Source: Chloroflexi bacterium UBA4730 (GTDB taxonomy: Bacteria; Chloroflexota; Limnocylindria; P2-11E). From it: a stretch of 64,000 nt of DNA. The DNA lies in assembly GCA_002404155.1 (NCBI GenBank), contig DHJC01000057.1, positions 53,825-117,824 on the forward strand. The letters run 5' to 3'. Below the pieces are notes generated by a model, which was not told the origin of the DNA, did no database searches, and saw nothing but the letters and a program-made list of their open reading frames with translations. The position numbers and the translations under genes were made by a program. This document shows, piece by piece, positions 44,049 to 51,855 of this stretch (position 1 is its first letter; every line of letters begins with the position of its first letter).

Positions 44049-44717
44049 ATGCGCCATCGCAATTACGTGTACGTGCTCGTCCTCCTCGTCGCCGGCGTCA
44101 CGCTGATCGGCGGCGCGTTCAACGACGTCTCCGCGCGCGGGCGCGTGCTGGACGAGTCGAGTGGCGATCCGATCGCCGGCGCGCAGGCGATCTACGGGAT
44201 CCGCGTCGCCCTGACCGACGCGAACGGAAACTACGTCCTTGACCATCTCCCGCGTGGCGCCAGGTACGCCATCCAGTCACGGGGCTATGACCCCGGGTCC
44301 GGCGACACCTCCACGACCGAGGTGAAGCTGCATCCGTTCGCGCTGTCGCTCCAAGTGAACGAGAAGGACAGCGGCGATCCGGCCTCGCCGGTCCCGAAGC
44401 CCGAGATCCGCCAGGGCGACACCCGCGTCGGTGGACCGGGCACAGATACCGGCAGCGTCGTCGCTGCCCCGTATCCGGACATCGGGTCGCAGCTGCTCGT
44501 GTGCGCGCCGGACCACGACACCGCGACGATCGACGCGCGCGGCGGCGCGGCGACGCCGCGCGTCGTCGTGCTCGCGAAGGGGACCCAGGGCTGCCCGCCG
44601 CTCCCGACGCCCTCGCCGACGTCATCGCCGTCGGGGAGCCCGGCGCCGAGCGGCAATCCGGCACCGGGCGCGAGCCCATCGCCGACCCCGACCGCGTCGC
44701 CTTCGAAGTCGCCTTAG
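44049..44717 (+). CDS. Exported protein with carboxypeptidase-regulatory-like domain
   Basis: 222 residues. A single N-terminal hydrophobic segment (YVYVLVLLVAGVTLIGGAF) is followed by a short beta domain, ARGRVLDESSGDPIAGAQAI and TDANGNYVLDHLPRGARYA, typical of CarboxypepD_reg/Cna-B folds. The C-terminal half has one Cys pair (LLVCAPDHDT, GCPPLP) and ends in a Pro/Ser/Thr tail that probably spans the wall. The tail motif KGTQGCPPLPTPSP recurs in the pseudogene at 33919. Likely cotranscribed with the hydrolase upstream. Confidence 0.7.
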   Translation: MRHRNYVYVLVLLVAGVTLIGGAFNDVSARGRVLDESSGDPIAGAQAIYGIRVALTDANGNYVLDHLPRGARYAIQSRGYDPGSGDTSTTEVKLHPFALSLQVNEKDSGDPASPVPKPEIRQGDTRVGGPGTDTGSVVAAPYPDIGSQLLVCAPDHDTATIDARGGAATPRVVVLAKGTQGCPPLPTPSPTSSPSGSPAPSGNPAPGASPSPTPTASPSKSP

Positions 44718-44767
44718 GGGACCGTTGGGCGTGACCGATAGTGACTACAGGGTGCGGAGATGCTGTC

Positions 44768-45037
44768 ATGAGTGACCAGGTCGGCGTCCGCGATCTGTGA
44801 GCCTCGTTGAGCGCCGACCTGCGCCGGGTCGCCGAGGGCGAGTCGGTGGTGGTGACGGATCACGGACGGCCGGTCGCGCGGCTCGTGCCGCCCGACATGC
44901 CTGAACGCCCGTCCCGGCTCATTCGCGAGGGCCGGCTGAACTGGACCGGGCGGCGGCTCGCTCCGCGACGGACGCGGCCGAAGCTCCGGGGCGGCCGCAC
45001 GACGCTCGCCGACATCGTGCTTCGCAACCGCGGGTGA
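44768..45037 (+). pseudogene. Phd/YefM-type antitoxin with internal stop
   Basis: From ATG 44768 the frame reads MSDQVGVRDL, then TGA at 44798-44800, then ASLSADLRRVAEGESVVVTD and HGRPVARLVPPD. Arg (CGA) stands at the position of the stop in relatives, so one C-to-T change explains it. A TTG at 44807 could restart translation but would lose the first strand and helix of the DNA-binding fold. The gene overlaps the PIN toxin remnant by GTGA, as in intact loci. Confidence 0.75.
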
Positions 45038-45414
45038 TCCTCAATCCCGATACGAGCGCCCTCGTGGAGCTCGTCGTGGAGGAGGGGGGAGCGACGCGAT
45101 CGATGCACTCGTCGCCACGACCGAGTACGCGGTGAGTTCGGTGATCGCGTACGCGCCGGTCGGGTTGATGCCGCGGCGGCGATCGGCTCGCTCGATAGGT
45201 GTGGGGCGCGGTGCAGACCCTGGGCGTGGACCTTCGCCTCAGCGCACGGGCGGGGGAGCTCGCGAGCCATCATCTGCTGCGGGGGGATGGACGCGCTGCA
45301 CCTTGCGACGCGCTCGAGATCGCCGCGCCCGAACTGCCGGTCGCGTTCGCGACGTTCGATCGGACGCTGGCGCGGGCGGCCCGCCGAGCGATTGACGACG
45401 CCGCTCTCCCCTGA
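45034..45414 (+). pseudogene. Decayed PIN-domain toxin
   Basis: The GTG at 45034 starts MILNPDTSALVELVVEE, the first PIN strand with its Asp. The reading frame then breaks near 45090. Further pieces in other frames are MDALHLATR, the region of the second PIN acidic residue, and APELPVAFATFDRTLARAAR, the last strand with the final acidic residue. At least two frameshifts are needed to join them. A non-functional VapC-like toxin is the best reading. Confidence 0.7.
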
Positions 45415-45459
45415 TGCGTGATGACATGGGCCTCGTCAAGCAGGCCCGCGCCCGCCTGA

Positions 45460-45465
45460 TATGAT
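45460..45465 (+). promoter_or_regulatory. -10 element of the intact toxin-antitoxin operon
   Basis: TATGAT is followed by a short dyad TGTCTGACA (45465-45473) in the untranslated leader, a possible operator for the antitoxin. Confidence 0.4.
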
Positions 45466-45498
45466 GTCTGACAAACGGACGTACAGATGGAGGATCGG

Positions 45499-45807
45499 AT
45501 GGCTGTCGTGAACATGCGGGAGCTCGCACGAAGCACTAGTCGCGTCGTCGATTCGGTGCATCGGTCGGGCAAAGCCGCGCTGGTCACTCGCGGCGGTCGA
45601 CCGGTCGTGGCGATGATCCCCATCGATGAAGCCGCGCTCGAGGACTGGGTCCTTGCGCATAGCCCGGGGTTCGTCGCGAGCCTGCGGACGGCGGATGCGG
45701 ATCTCCGTCGGGGTCGCGCCATGTCGTTGGATGAATTCCTCGCACGAAATCCAGTCCGCCGGGCGGCGTCCGCGGCCAAGAAGGTCAGAGCGCACTCAAC
45801 CTCGTAA
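45499..45807 (+). CDS. Type II antitoxin, Phd/YefM family
   Basis: 102-residue antitoxin. MAVVNMRELARSTSRVVDSV is the Phd/YefM DNA-binding start, then ALVTRGGRPVVAMIPID. The C-terminal part (LRTADADLRRGRAMSLDEFL) should wrap the toxin. An ATG 12 bases upstream exists, but GGAGG at 45489-45493 supports the 45499 start. The toxin begins 3 bases after its stop. Confidence 0.85.
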   Translation: MAVVNMRELARSTSRVVDSVHRSGKAALVTRGGRPVVAMIPIDEAALEDWVLAHSPGFVASLRTADADLRRGRAMSLDEFLARNPVRRAASAAKKVRAHSTS

Positions 45808-45810
45808 GCG

Positions 45811-46116
45811 GTGAAGGCGCAGGTTCAGGTCAGTCCGCGCGCGGAGAAGGACTTTCGGCGGCTCGACGGGCCGACGCGCAAGCGGATCCGATCCGTCCTC
45901 GTCGACAAGCTGACGGCCGCGCCCCTTCCGCGAAACGTCGATGTGAAGCCCCTCGAAGGCGTGCCGCCGTGGCTGCGCGTGCGTGTTGGCGAGCATCGGA
46001 TCGTGTGCCGCCCACTGACCGCCGCCGAGCTTCGCGGGACGGGATCCGCCGCCGGCTGGTACGTCGCGCGCATCATCGATCGCAAAGAGCTGCCTACGGC
46101 CGTGAAGAACCTCTGA
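45811..46116 (+). CDS. Type II toxin, RelE/ParE family
   Basis: 101 residues from a GTG start. VQVSPRAEKDFRRLDGPTRK is the first strand and helix of RelE/ParE toxins, LEGVPPWLRVRVGEHRIVCR gives the central strands with the conserved Arg-Val-Gly-x-x-Arg, and WYVARIIDRKELP the terminal strand with His/Arg/Lys-type residues. RelE members cut mRNA on the ribosome while ParE poisons gyrase; sequence alone does not decide. The gene overlaps the hydrolase on the opposite strand by 23 bases. Confidence 0.87.
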   Translation: MKAQVQVSPRAEKDFRRLDGPTRKRIRSVLVDKLTAAPLPRNVDVKPLEGVPPWLRVRVGEHRIVCRPLTAAELRGTGSAAGWYVARIIDRKELPTAVKNL

Positions 46117-46927
46117 TAGCGAGCGCAACGATCGCGTCGGCGAGCTCGGCCGGCCGATCCAGCTGCACGTTGTGCCCAGCGTCGAGTTCCAGGCCGGTGA
46201 CGTGCGGGATCGTCTCGAGCATCCGCTGATACGTCGCGCGGCTCAGCGTCGGGGATCGCGTGCCGCGCACGACGAGCACCGGCATCGGCAGTGTCTCGAG
46301 CGCCCGCCACGCGTCGGTGCTGCGGGCAGGTCCGCTCAGGATCTGCAGGAGCGCGTCCGTGCCCGATCGCCACACCAATGCGCCATCAGACTCGCGACGG
46401 AACACGTGCTCCATGCGATTCGCGTACACCGCGTCGCTGTATCCGGGTGAGGTCTCGCGCAGATACGTGAGCGCAGCCGCATCGTCATCGAATCGATCAG
46501 GGCGGCCGAACGACAGGCGCCGTGCGCGATCGCCACCCTCGCGTCCGATCTCGGGTCCGGCGTCGACCAGCGCGAGCGCGCCCACGCGGTCCGGATGGGT
46601 CGCGGCCAGGACCAGCGCGTGCGCGCCGCCCATCGAGTGACCGACGACCACGGGGCGGGTGAGCCCCGTCGCATCGAGCACCGCGATCGCGTCGGCGACG
46701 AAGTCCTCGGGCGCGTAGCCGGTCTCGGGTGTGACGCTCTCCCCGTGGCCGCGCGCATCCGGTGCGACCAGGCGCAGCCGTCCGCCGATCGCGGCGGCTA
46801 CAAAGTCCCACACCCGGCCATAGTTCCCGATCCCGTGCAGCAGGAGGGCCGGCGGCTCAGCCCCTGGCCACTCCCAGGCCTCCAGCGTGCCCGCCGGGCC
46901 CTCGACCGTCGTCTGTCTGGCAGGCAC
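46094..46927 (-). CDS. Alpha/beta hydrolase
   Basis: 277-residue cytosolic hydrolase of the haloperoxidase/esterase group. LLLHGIGNYGRVW is the oxyanion region, APDARGHGES the second motif, and VVGHSMGGAHAL the nucleophile elbow with Ser near residue 98. The Asp is probably in VVRGTRSPTLS-adjacent sequence and the His is in LDAGHNVQLDRP. The GTG start lies 7 bases after TAGGCT with no Shine-Dalgarno. Substrate unknown. Confidence 0.9.
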   Translation of the reverse strand: MPARQTTVEGPAGTLEAWEWPGAEPPALLLHGIGNYGRVWDFVAAAIGGRLRLVAPDARGHGESVTPETGYAPEDFVADAIAVLDATGLTRPVVVGHSMGGAHALVLAATHPDRVGALALVDAGPEIGREGGDRARRLSFGRPDRFDDDAAALTYLRETSPGYSDAVYANRMEHVFRRESDGALVWRSGTDALLQILSGPARSTDAWRALETLPMPVLVVRGTRSPTLSRATYQRMLETIPHVTGLELDAGHNVQLDRPAELADAIVALAIRGSSRP

Positions 46928-46934
46928 GTCTCAA

Positions 46935-46940
46935 AGCCTA
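46935..46940 (-). promoter_or_regulatory. -10 element TAGGCT, leaderless type
   Basis: Reads TAGGCT on the minus strand and ends 7 bases before the GTG at 46927. Confidence 0.45.
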
Positions 46941-47009
46941 GTGGGGGCACTTTGGGGTCATGGACGGGCGCAGATGTCCGCCGAACCGTCGACCCAGGAT
47001 GATGGTGTC

Positions 47010-47761
47010 ATGAATGCACGTGAACCCGTCGCCCAACAGCTAGGCGTCCTGGCCGGTTCGGTCCGGAAGCAGGATGCCGCCGTGGGCGAGCTCCTCGCGC
47101 GCCTGGCCATCGCCGTGAAGGACGGCCGCTACGACGAAGTGAAGGCGTATGCCGCCGCGCGTCGTCCTCGCTCCGATCGCGGTCACCTGGTTCGGGCTCG
47201 CCACCGCGAGTGCCGCGTACGAGCAGCTACTTCGGGCGCGACCGGAGCTGATCAGCCGGCCCTTCCTCCTCCTCTGGCCTCGATCCGCGCTCGCTCGCCG
47301 AGCTCATCACCGTGCACCGGTCGCCGGCGTGGGCGGTGCTCGAGGTCATCCGCAATACGCCGAGCTTCAGCACGCTGGCGATCATCGACGCGAGCCTCAT
47401 CGCGCTGCTCATCGTGCTGTCGCTCACGATCCACGTCCGCGCCGACGTGCGCGACGTGAGCACCCGCACCCGCGTCCTGCTCCGCGAGTCGGAGATCCGC
47501 CTCCTCCTCGGGCACGCGCTCAGCCTCTCGGCCGGCCCGTCGCTCACCGATGCGTCCGCCGATACGGTGCTCGACGAGATGGTGGCGGAGGAGCGGCGGA
47601 TCTACGAGCGCGCGATGGAACGGGAACAGCAGCTCACCGATCTCCAGACCGTGGTCCGCGATCTTCGTGTCGCGGCGGACGACCTCGCGCGGGCGGCGCG
47701 GGCGCTCCCGAGCCCGACCGACGACGCGGGCGACATCCGCCGCATCTCGCCGGCGCGCTAG
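47010..47761 (+). pseudogene. Membrane protein gene broken by two frameshifts
   Basis: Three consecutive segments in three frames look like one protein. The first is MNAREPVAQQLGVLAGSVRK to KDGRYDEVKAYAA (to ~47155). The second is VVLAPIAVTWFGLATASAAY to ISRPFLLLW (to ~47280). The third is GLDPRSLAELITVHRSPAWA, with a transmembrane helix (LAIIDASLIALLIVLSLTIHV), then a long helical tail to 47761. Joined, it would have two membrane segments and a coiled coil. A gene with a membrane helix starts 2 bases later. The frame changes may be real decay or sequencing error. I do not recognise the family. Confidence 0.5.
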
Positions 47762-47763
47762 CG

Positions 47764-48222
47764 ATGCTCGGCATCGGCCGCGGGGTCACGCTGTCGCTCG
47801 CGGGCTGGCTGTGGGCGGACATCCTCCTCGGCCTCTTCGCGATTTTCCTCGCCGCGAACAGCGTCGGCGCCGCGACGCCGGCAGCGGTGCCGGGTATCGA
47901 TCCGCAGCCCGTGACGCTTTCGCTCACCATCGACGGTCCGAAACTCCTGGGCTTCGACGCCGCGGCGGGCGCCGAAGAGCAGCGGCGCATCGCCGCGACG
48001 GTGAAGGCACAGGTCGCGCAGCAGACCGGGGGACGGAAGGTCGCGATCGTCATCGCCTTTGCATCGAACGCCGACCCGAGCGTCGGCGACGACATCAGCC
48101 GCGTCGCGACCGGCCAGCTCACCGGCGACGCCTTCGCCGGTGCGACGATCAAGACGTACCACAGCATCGTCGCCGGTGACCGCGGCACCTCGCTCGATCT
48201 CGAGATCTATGTCTACCGCTAG
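47764..48222 (+). CDS. Small membrane protein with periplasmic alpha/beta domain
   Basis: 152 residues. One N-terminal helix (GWLWADILLGLFAIFLAANSV) is followed by an exported domain with strands VTLSLTIDGPKLLGF and KVAIVIAFASN and a helix rich in Gln/Arg. The topology is like OmpA/MotB-type proteins, but the peptidoglycan-binding motif is not evident. It starts 2 bases after the stop of the broken membrane gene, so the two were probably partners. Function is unknown. Confidence 0.6.
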   Translation: MLGIGRGVTLSLAGWLWADILLGLFAIFLAANSVGAATPAAVPGIDPQPVTLSLTIDGPKLLGFDAAAGAEEQRRIAATVKAQVAQQTGGRKVAIVIAFASNADPSVGDDISRVATGQLTGDAFAGATIKTYHSIVAGDRGTSLDLEIYVYR

Positions 48223-48400
48223 GGACCTGAACGCGATCCGCCGCGCCGCGTTCCGCGACGCGCGGCGGCGTGGAGATCCGCTCGCGGCGGCGCGTGCGGC
48301 AGCGCAACTGCGCGCCGGACCCGGCGATCTCGACCCTCGCGATCTGGAAGCGCTGCGCGCATCACGTCAAGTGGTCGGCCGCGCGATCCGTGACGCCTGA
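48209..48400 (+). CDS. Small basic helical protein, uncertain
   Basis: 63 residues from ATG 48209, overlapping the end of the preceding gene by 14 bases. MSTARDLNAIRRAAFRDARR and LEALRASRQVVGRAIRDA predict two or three helices with many Arg and Ala. No family recognised. High GC makes chance open frames likely, so it may not be a gene. Confidence 0.3.
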   Translation: MSTARDLNAIRRAAFRDARRRGDPLAAARAAAQLRAGPGDLDPRDLEALRASRQVVGRAIRDA

Positions 48401-48424
48401 TCGCGCCGTCTGCACCCGGTCTCG

Positions 48425-49090
48425 TTGCGAACGCCCGCGCCGATCCCGCGCCCAACGCGTTTCCCGTTCGCGCTCGCCGCGACCATCGTGCTCGTCGCGG
48501 TCGCGCTCGCCGCGCTCTTCGCCCAGCCGTTGGACCAGGATGGCGGCGGCAGTCGTGCGCCGGCGGCCGTCCCCTCCGCCGCCGCGGTCCCCATCGCGGC
48601 GCAGAGCCGTGGCCGCGTCGTGCTCGCCGTGCGTGCCGTCGTGCCCGTCCTCGAGCAGCCGCAGCCGAAGCCGAACCCGACGGCCGAACCGACCCCGACG
48701 GCCGAACCGACCCTCGACCCCTCCTCGGACGCGTTCCCGACCGACGGCCAGAGCGTCGTACCCGGTGCCGGTACGACGGGCTCTGGTCCGGCGCTCGCCA
48801 GCTGCCCGGCGTTCGTCCCCGGGGGGTTCGCCCGACTGTGCGGACAGGTCATCGATGCGTCGACCAATCGCGGAATCGCCGACGCCTGCATGTCACTCGG
48901 GCCGTGCTCCAGCCAATCGGTTCGGACCGATCCGAACGGCCGGTGGGCGGTCTTCCTCCCTGTTGGCGACGGCAACCTCAGCTGGTTCCTCGAGTTCTCG
49001 AAGGCTGGCTACGTCACATCCAAGTACACCCAGACTTCGCGATCGGGTCGCATCTTGATCCCAACGCAGCGGCTCGCACCGACCCGGTAA
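48425..49090 (+). CDS. Exported protein with carboxypeptidase-regulatory-like domain
   Basis: 221 residues, TTG start. After an N-terminal transmembrane helix (FALAATIVLVAVALAALFA) comes a long Pro/Thr/Glu linker with direct repeats (PTAEPTPTAEPT). A Cys-containing beta domain follows, LCGQVIDASTNRGIADACMS and RTDPNGRWAVFLP, like the N-terminal domain of the protein at 24342. The group II intron begins 16 bases after the stop. Function is unknown; surface exposed by inference. Confidence 0.65.
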   Translation: MRTPAPIPRPTRFPFALAATIVLVAVALAALFAQPLDQDGGGSRAPAAVPSAAAVPIAAQSRGRVVLAVRAVVPVLEQPQPKPNPTAEPTPTAEPTLDPSSDAFPTDGQSVVPGAGTTGSGPALASCPAFVPGGFARLCGQVIDASTNRGIADACMSLGPCSSQSVRTDPNGRWAVFLPVGDGNLSWFLEFSKAGYVTSKYTQTSRSGRILIPTQRLAPTR

Positions 49091-49106
49091 GTAGACTCCG
49101 CGCGTG

Positions 49107-49906
49107 GTGCGTCCTGAAAGTTCCACCGGACCAGCGGGTGTGAGTCCCGTCCAGGCAAGGACCGGAACGCCTGGTAGCAGGCCCCGGCTTGTGCTCGAGA
49201 GAGGATGGGCGGTAGCGGGGCGTCAAGAGCCTCAATGGAGGGAGCAAGCACGCGGGCCGCAACATCAAGTGAACCCTGCCGCCTCGACAGAGAAACAATG
49301 GGAGCGCCGAGCCGCGCACGGCACGGTGAAGGCCAGGTCTGCGACGTACACGTCCGGGAACGGCGTCACAGGGCTCCCCGGGGTATGGGGGACGGCACGC
49401 GTGCACGGTCTGGTGGGGAACAGGAGAGACCCGTCTGCGCCGCCCTGGTCGGGGCAAGGTCGCTCGTATAAGCCGATGGCGAAATCGAGCGTCGCGCAGC
49501 GGGAGTCCGAGGGGGTCGTAGTACCGTCGATGGGCGTGCAACAGAACGCGCCCGGAGGGAAGGGCCCCTGCTTTGGTCGCGCGCGCGCGGAAGGTACGGG
49601 TCAGGGCATGATCCGGTCCACCGGATCCAACCACCCCGCTGGGCGATCGTCCAGCGCACAGGTCCGTCGCCTCGAGCGCACGCTCTCCGTCGCAGCCAAG
49701 CGGCCGTCGCGTCGATCCCGGCGGGTCTCGAACGTCATCCGCAGTGGTGACGCGCTGCGGGAGACGCGCTGGTCGGTCGTCGCGTGTTCGCGCATGCCGC
49801 ACGGGAAGACCATCGGTAAGCCGGATGCGGGCAAATCGCATGTCCGGTTTGAAAGGGGGTCAGTGGAAACGGGTCGCCTTCGTGCGACACCGCGCCACTG
49901 ACCTAC
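49107..49906 (+). mobile_element. Group II intron with most of the reverse-transcriptase ORF deleted
   Basis: The 5' end GTGCGTCCTG fits the GUGYG consensus. Domain I features such as GGGTGTGAGTCCCG are followed by a remnant of the intron protein. Domain V is at about 49818-49850: AAGCCGGATGCGGG and CGCATGTCCGGTTT fold into the canonical hairpin with the AGC triad. Domain VI follows as a perfect 8-bp stem GTCAGTGG/CCACTGAC (49859-49866/49895-49902), and the end CTAC fits the AY rule. About 800 bases remain. Ribozyme ends look complete, so splicing in trans with another maturase is conceivable. Confidence 0.82.
49476..49780 (+). pseudogene. N-terminal remnant of the intron reverse transcriptase
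   Basis: MAKSSVAQRESEGVVVPSMG then NAPGGKGPCFGRA is the conserved beginning of a common group II intron protein. VRRLERTLSVAAKRPSRR and the degraded VIRSGDALRETRW correspond to its RT0 region. All catalytic RT blocks and the maturase domain are missing, and the sequence passes directly into the domain V region. Confidence 0.82.
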
Positions 49907-49908
49907 CA

Positions 49909-50709
49909 GTGATCGCGGACCTTCGCGTCATCATCGATCGTCGCGAGCTCCTCGCCGACTTCGCGTGGCGCGAGCTCCGCGCGCGCTACAAGGGATCAGC
50001 GCTCGGGTTCGCCTGGAACTTCCTCAATCCACTCTTGCAGCTCGGCGTCTTCTGGCTGCTCTTCGGCGTCGTGCTCGGCACCCGTCCGCGCACCGAGACA
50101 GGGGAGCAGCCGTTCGCGATCTTCCTCTTCGTCGGTCTGCTGCCCTGGACGTTCTTCAGCAACTCGCTGATCCTCGGCGCCGCGTCGATCGTCGGGAACG
50201 GCGCGATCGTGAAGAAGGTTCGCCTGCCGGTGCAGCTGCTGCCGACGGCGAGCGTGCTCTCCGCGCTCGTGAACTTCCTGCTCAGCCTCGCTGTCCTGTT
50301 CGCCGTCCTCGTCATCTTCGGGCCGCGCCACCCGGAAGGCCTCGTCTATCTGCCACTCCTCATGTTCGTCGAGCTCGTCCTGGCACTCGGCTTCGCGTAC
50401 CTCCTGGCGGGACTGAACGTGTTCTATCGCGATGTCGAACACATCCTCGGGATCCTGCTGCTGGCGTGGTACTTCCTGACGCCGATCCTGTTCCCGATCT
50501 CGCTCGTGGCGAACCGGCCGCGCGAGCTGCTCGGGCTCTCGCTGAACCCGATGACCGGCATCGTGGTCGGCTTCCAGCGCGCGCTGCTCGACGGATTGCC
50601 GCCCGATTGGGGCCTGATCGCGTGGTCCGCGGCGTTCGCGCTGGCGGTCTTCGTCATCGGGTTCACGTACTTCCGCCGCGCGAAGGACGACTTCGAGAGC
50701 GCGCTCTGA
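49909..50709 (+). CDS. wzm: ABC-2 type polysaccharide/O-antigen export permease
   Basis: 266-residue inner-membrane permease that exports lipid-linked polysaccharide with an ATPase. LLADFAWRELRARYKGSALG then FAWNFLNPLLQL is the amphipathic start of Wzm/TagG/KpsM proteins. Six membrane segments follow, with LLPWTFFSNSLILGAASIVG and NVFYRDVEHILGILLLAWYF (conserved). The C-terminal FTYFRRAKDDFESAL is typical. The GTG start is 3 bases after the intron 3' end and has no Shine-Dalgarno of its own. The ATPase is encoded at 51852. Confidence 0.92.
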   Translation: MIADLRVIIDRRELLADFAWRELRARYKGSALGFAWNFLNPLLQLGVFWLLFGVVLGTRPRTETGEQPFAIFLFVGLLPWTFFSNSLILGAASIVGNGAIVKKVRLPVQLLPTASVLSALVNFLLSLAVLFAVLVIFGPRHPEGLVYLPLLMFVELVLALGFAYLLAGLNVFYRDVEHILGILLLAWYFLTPILFPISLVANRPRELLGLSLNPMTGIVVGFQRALLDGLPPDWGLIAWSAAFALAVFVIGFTYFRRAKDDFESAL

Positions 50710-50854
50710 GCTTCGGCACCCGCGCGGTGCTCGCGGCTCTCGAGTTCGTGATCTTATCTTGGGCAGCGCACCCTCCGATATGGTCTTCGGCGGTCAAGGG
50801 CTCAACCTGATCCAGTGCGTTGCCAGCTCCGTCTGGCCCATGCGGCCCAGCGGC

Positions 50855-50860
50855 GATACT
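50855..50860 (+). promoter_or_regulatory. -10 element GATACT, leaderless type
   Basis: Ends 7 bases before the ATG at 50868. It is the same hexamer as in front of metF and gives the small gene an internal promoter within the export operon. Confidence 0.45.
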
Positions 50861-50867
50861 TCTTGGC

Positions 50868-51068
50868 ATGAAGCGACCGAAGGGCACCCCGAAGACAGCG
50901 TCAGCAGCTGCCGAGACCGCCCGAGAGCGCGAGGCCCGCTACTTCGCCGGCTACGAGGCGATTCCCGACAACGACGAGGACTTCCAGGCCATCGCGCGGA
51001 TCGGCATCGAGGACCTCCGAGACATGGACCGCGAGGAGCCATCAGCGGCGAATCCGACCAAGCCGTAG
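50868..51068 (+). CDS. Small acidic protein, unknown
   Basis: 66 residues, MKRPKGTPKTASAAAETARE then REARYFAGYEAIPDNDEDFQ and AIARIGIEDLRDMDREEP. A basic N-terminus and an acidic helical remainder predict no membrane segment. It sits between the permease and methyltransferase genes, 4 bases before the next start, and has its own leaderless-type promoter. I do not recognise a family. The charge pattern would suit an antitoxin-like or regulatory protein, but this is speculation. Confidence 0.6.
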   Translation: MKRPKGTPKTASAAAETAREREARYFAGYEAIPDNDEDFQAIARIGIEDLRDMDREEPSAANPTKP

Positions 51069-51072
51069 CCGA

Positions 51073-51855
51073 TTGACCGCCGATCACGCTGCGCACCCGC
51101 ATGAGGAGCACGAGTCCCGCTATCGCGAGGGCGACGCCGCGGCGTGGGACCGGCCGCTCCGTGACACCGAGTTGTACGACCCGGCGCGCCGCGACGTCTA
51201 CAACTTCATCGATGAGACGAAAGTCCGCTACCTGCGTCCGATGCTGCCTCCCGCTGGCAACGCCATCGAGGTCGGCGCGGGGTCGGGCCGGCTGCTCATC
51301 CGGCTCGGCCAGGAGCGGCCGTACCGCCTCGTGGCGCTCGATTACGCGCCGTACTCGGTGCGCGCGGTGCGCGAGAATCTCCGCCGCAGCGCGCTGCCGG
51401 GCGATGCGTTGTTCGGCGATGCCCTCGCGCTTCCGTTCGCCGACGCGTCGTTCGACGTCGTGCTCTCCGGGGGGCTGCTCGAGCACTTCCGCGAGCCTGG
51501 TGAGGTGATCCGCGAGATGGCGCGGGTGCTCCGGCCGGCCGGGCTGTTCTACGCGGACATCGTGCCGCGCAAGGTCTCGCTGTACCGCTGGGCCGAGCGC
51601 ACGCGGATGGCGCACGACGAGCACCTCGCCAAGGGCATCTACGAGAGCGATTTCCCAAAACGGGCGTGGGCCCGGCTCGCGCGCGAAAGCGGCCTGCGCG
51701 ACGTGCGGATCGTCTCGGCCGGCGTCTACCCGCCGTACACGCGACCGGGCTTCGAGCAGCTGCTCTGGCGGTACCCCGGCTTCTTCCGCGCGCTGGACGG
51801 CACGCCGGTCGCGGACGTCCTCGGCTTCTTTTACATGCTGACGGGACGCAAGTGA
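51073..51855 (+). CDS. Class I SAM-dependent methyltransferase
   Basis: 260 residues from a TTG start. AIEVGAGSGRLLIRL is motif I, VALDYAPYSV the acidic loop, LPFADASFDVVLSGGLLEHF the motif II region and MARVLRPAGLFYADIV motif III. Methyltransf_11-type. The stop overlaps the wzt start (GTGA). In this operon it probably modifies a glycan or its lipid carrier, but the acceptor is unknown. Confidence 0.88.
   Translation: MTADHAAHPHEEHESRYREGDAAAWDRPLRDTELYDPARRDVYNFIDETKVRYLRPMLPPAGNAIEVGAGSGRLLIRLGQERPYRLVALDYAPYSVRAVRENLRRSALPGDALFGDALALPFADASFDVVLSGGLLEHFREPGEVIREMARVLRPAGLFYADIVPRKVSLYRWAERTRMAHDEHLAKGIYESDFPKRAWARLARESGLRDVRIVSAGVYPPYTRPGFEQLLWRYPGFFRALDGTPVADVLGFFYMLTGRK

Noticed and set aside
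44768..46116. Defence island
   Set aside because: Apart from the two toxin-antitoxin loci there are no nucleases, helicases, methylase-restriction pairs or phage genes in the surroundings.
47010..48222. Zorya-like ZorA/ZorB defence pair
   Set aside because: Topology is vaguely similar, but there is no MotA/ExbB motif, no OmpA peptidoglycan motif and no ZorC, ZorD or ZorE nearby.
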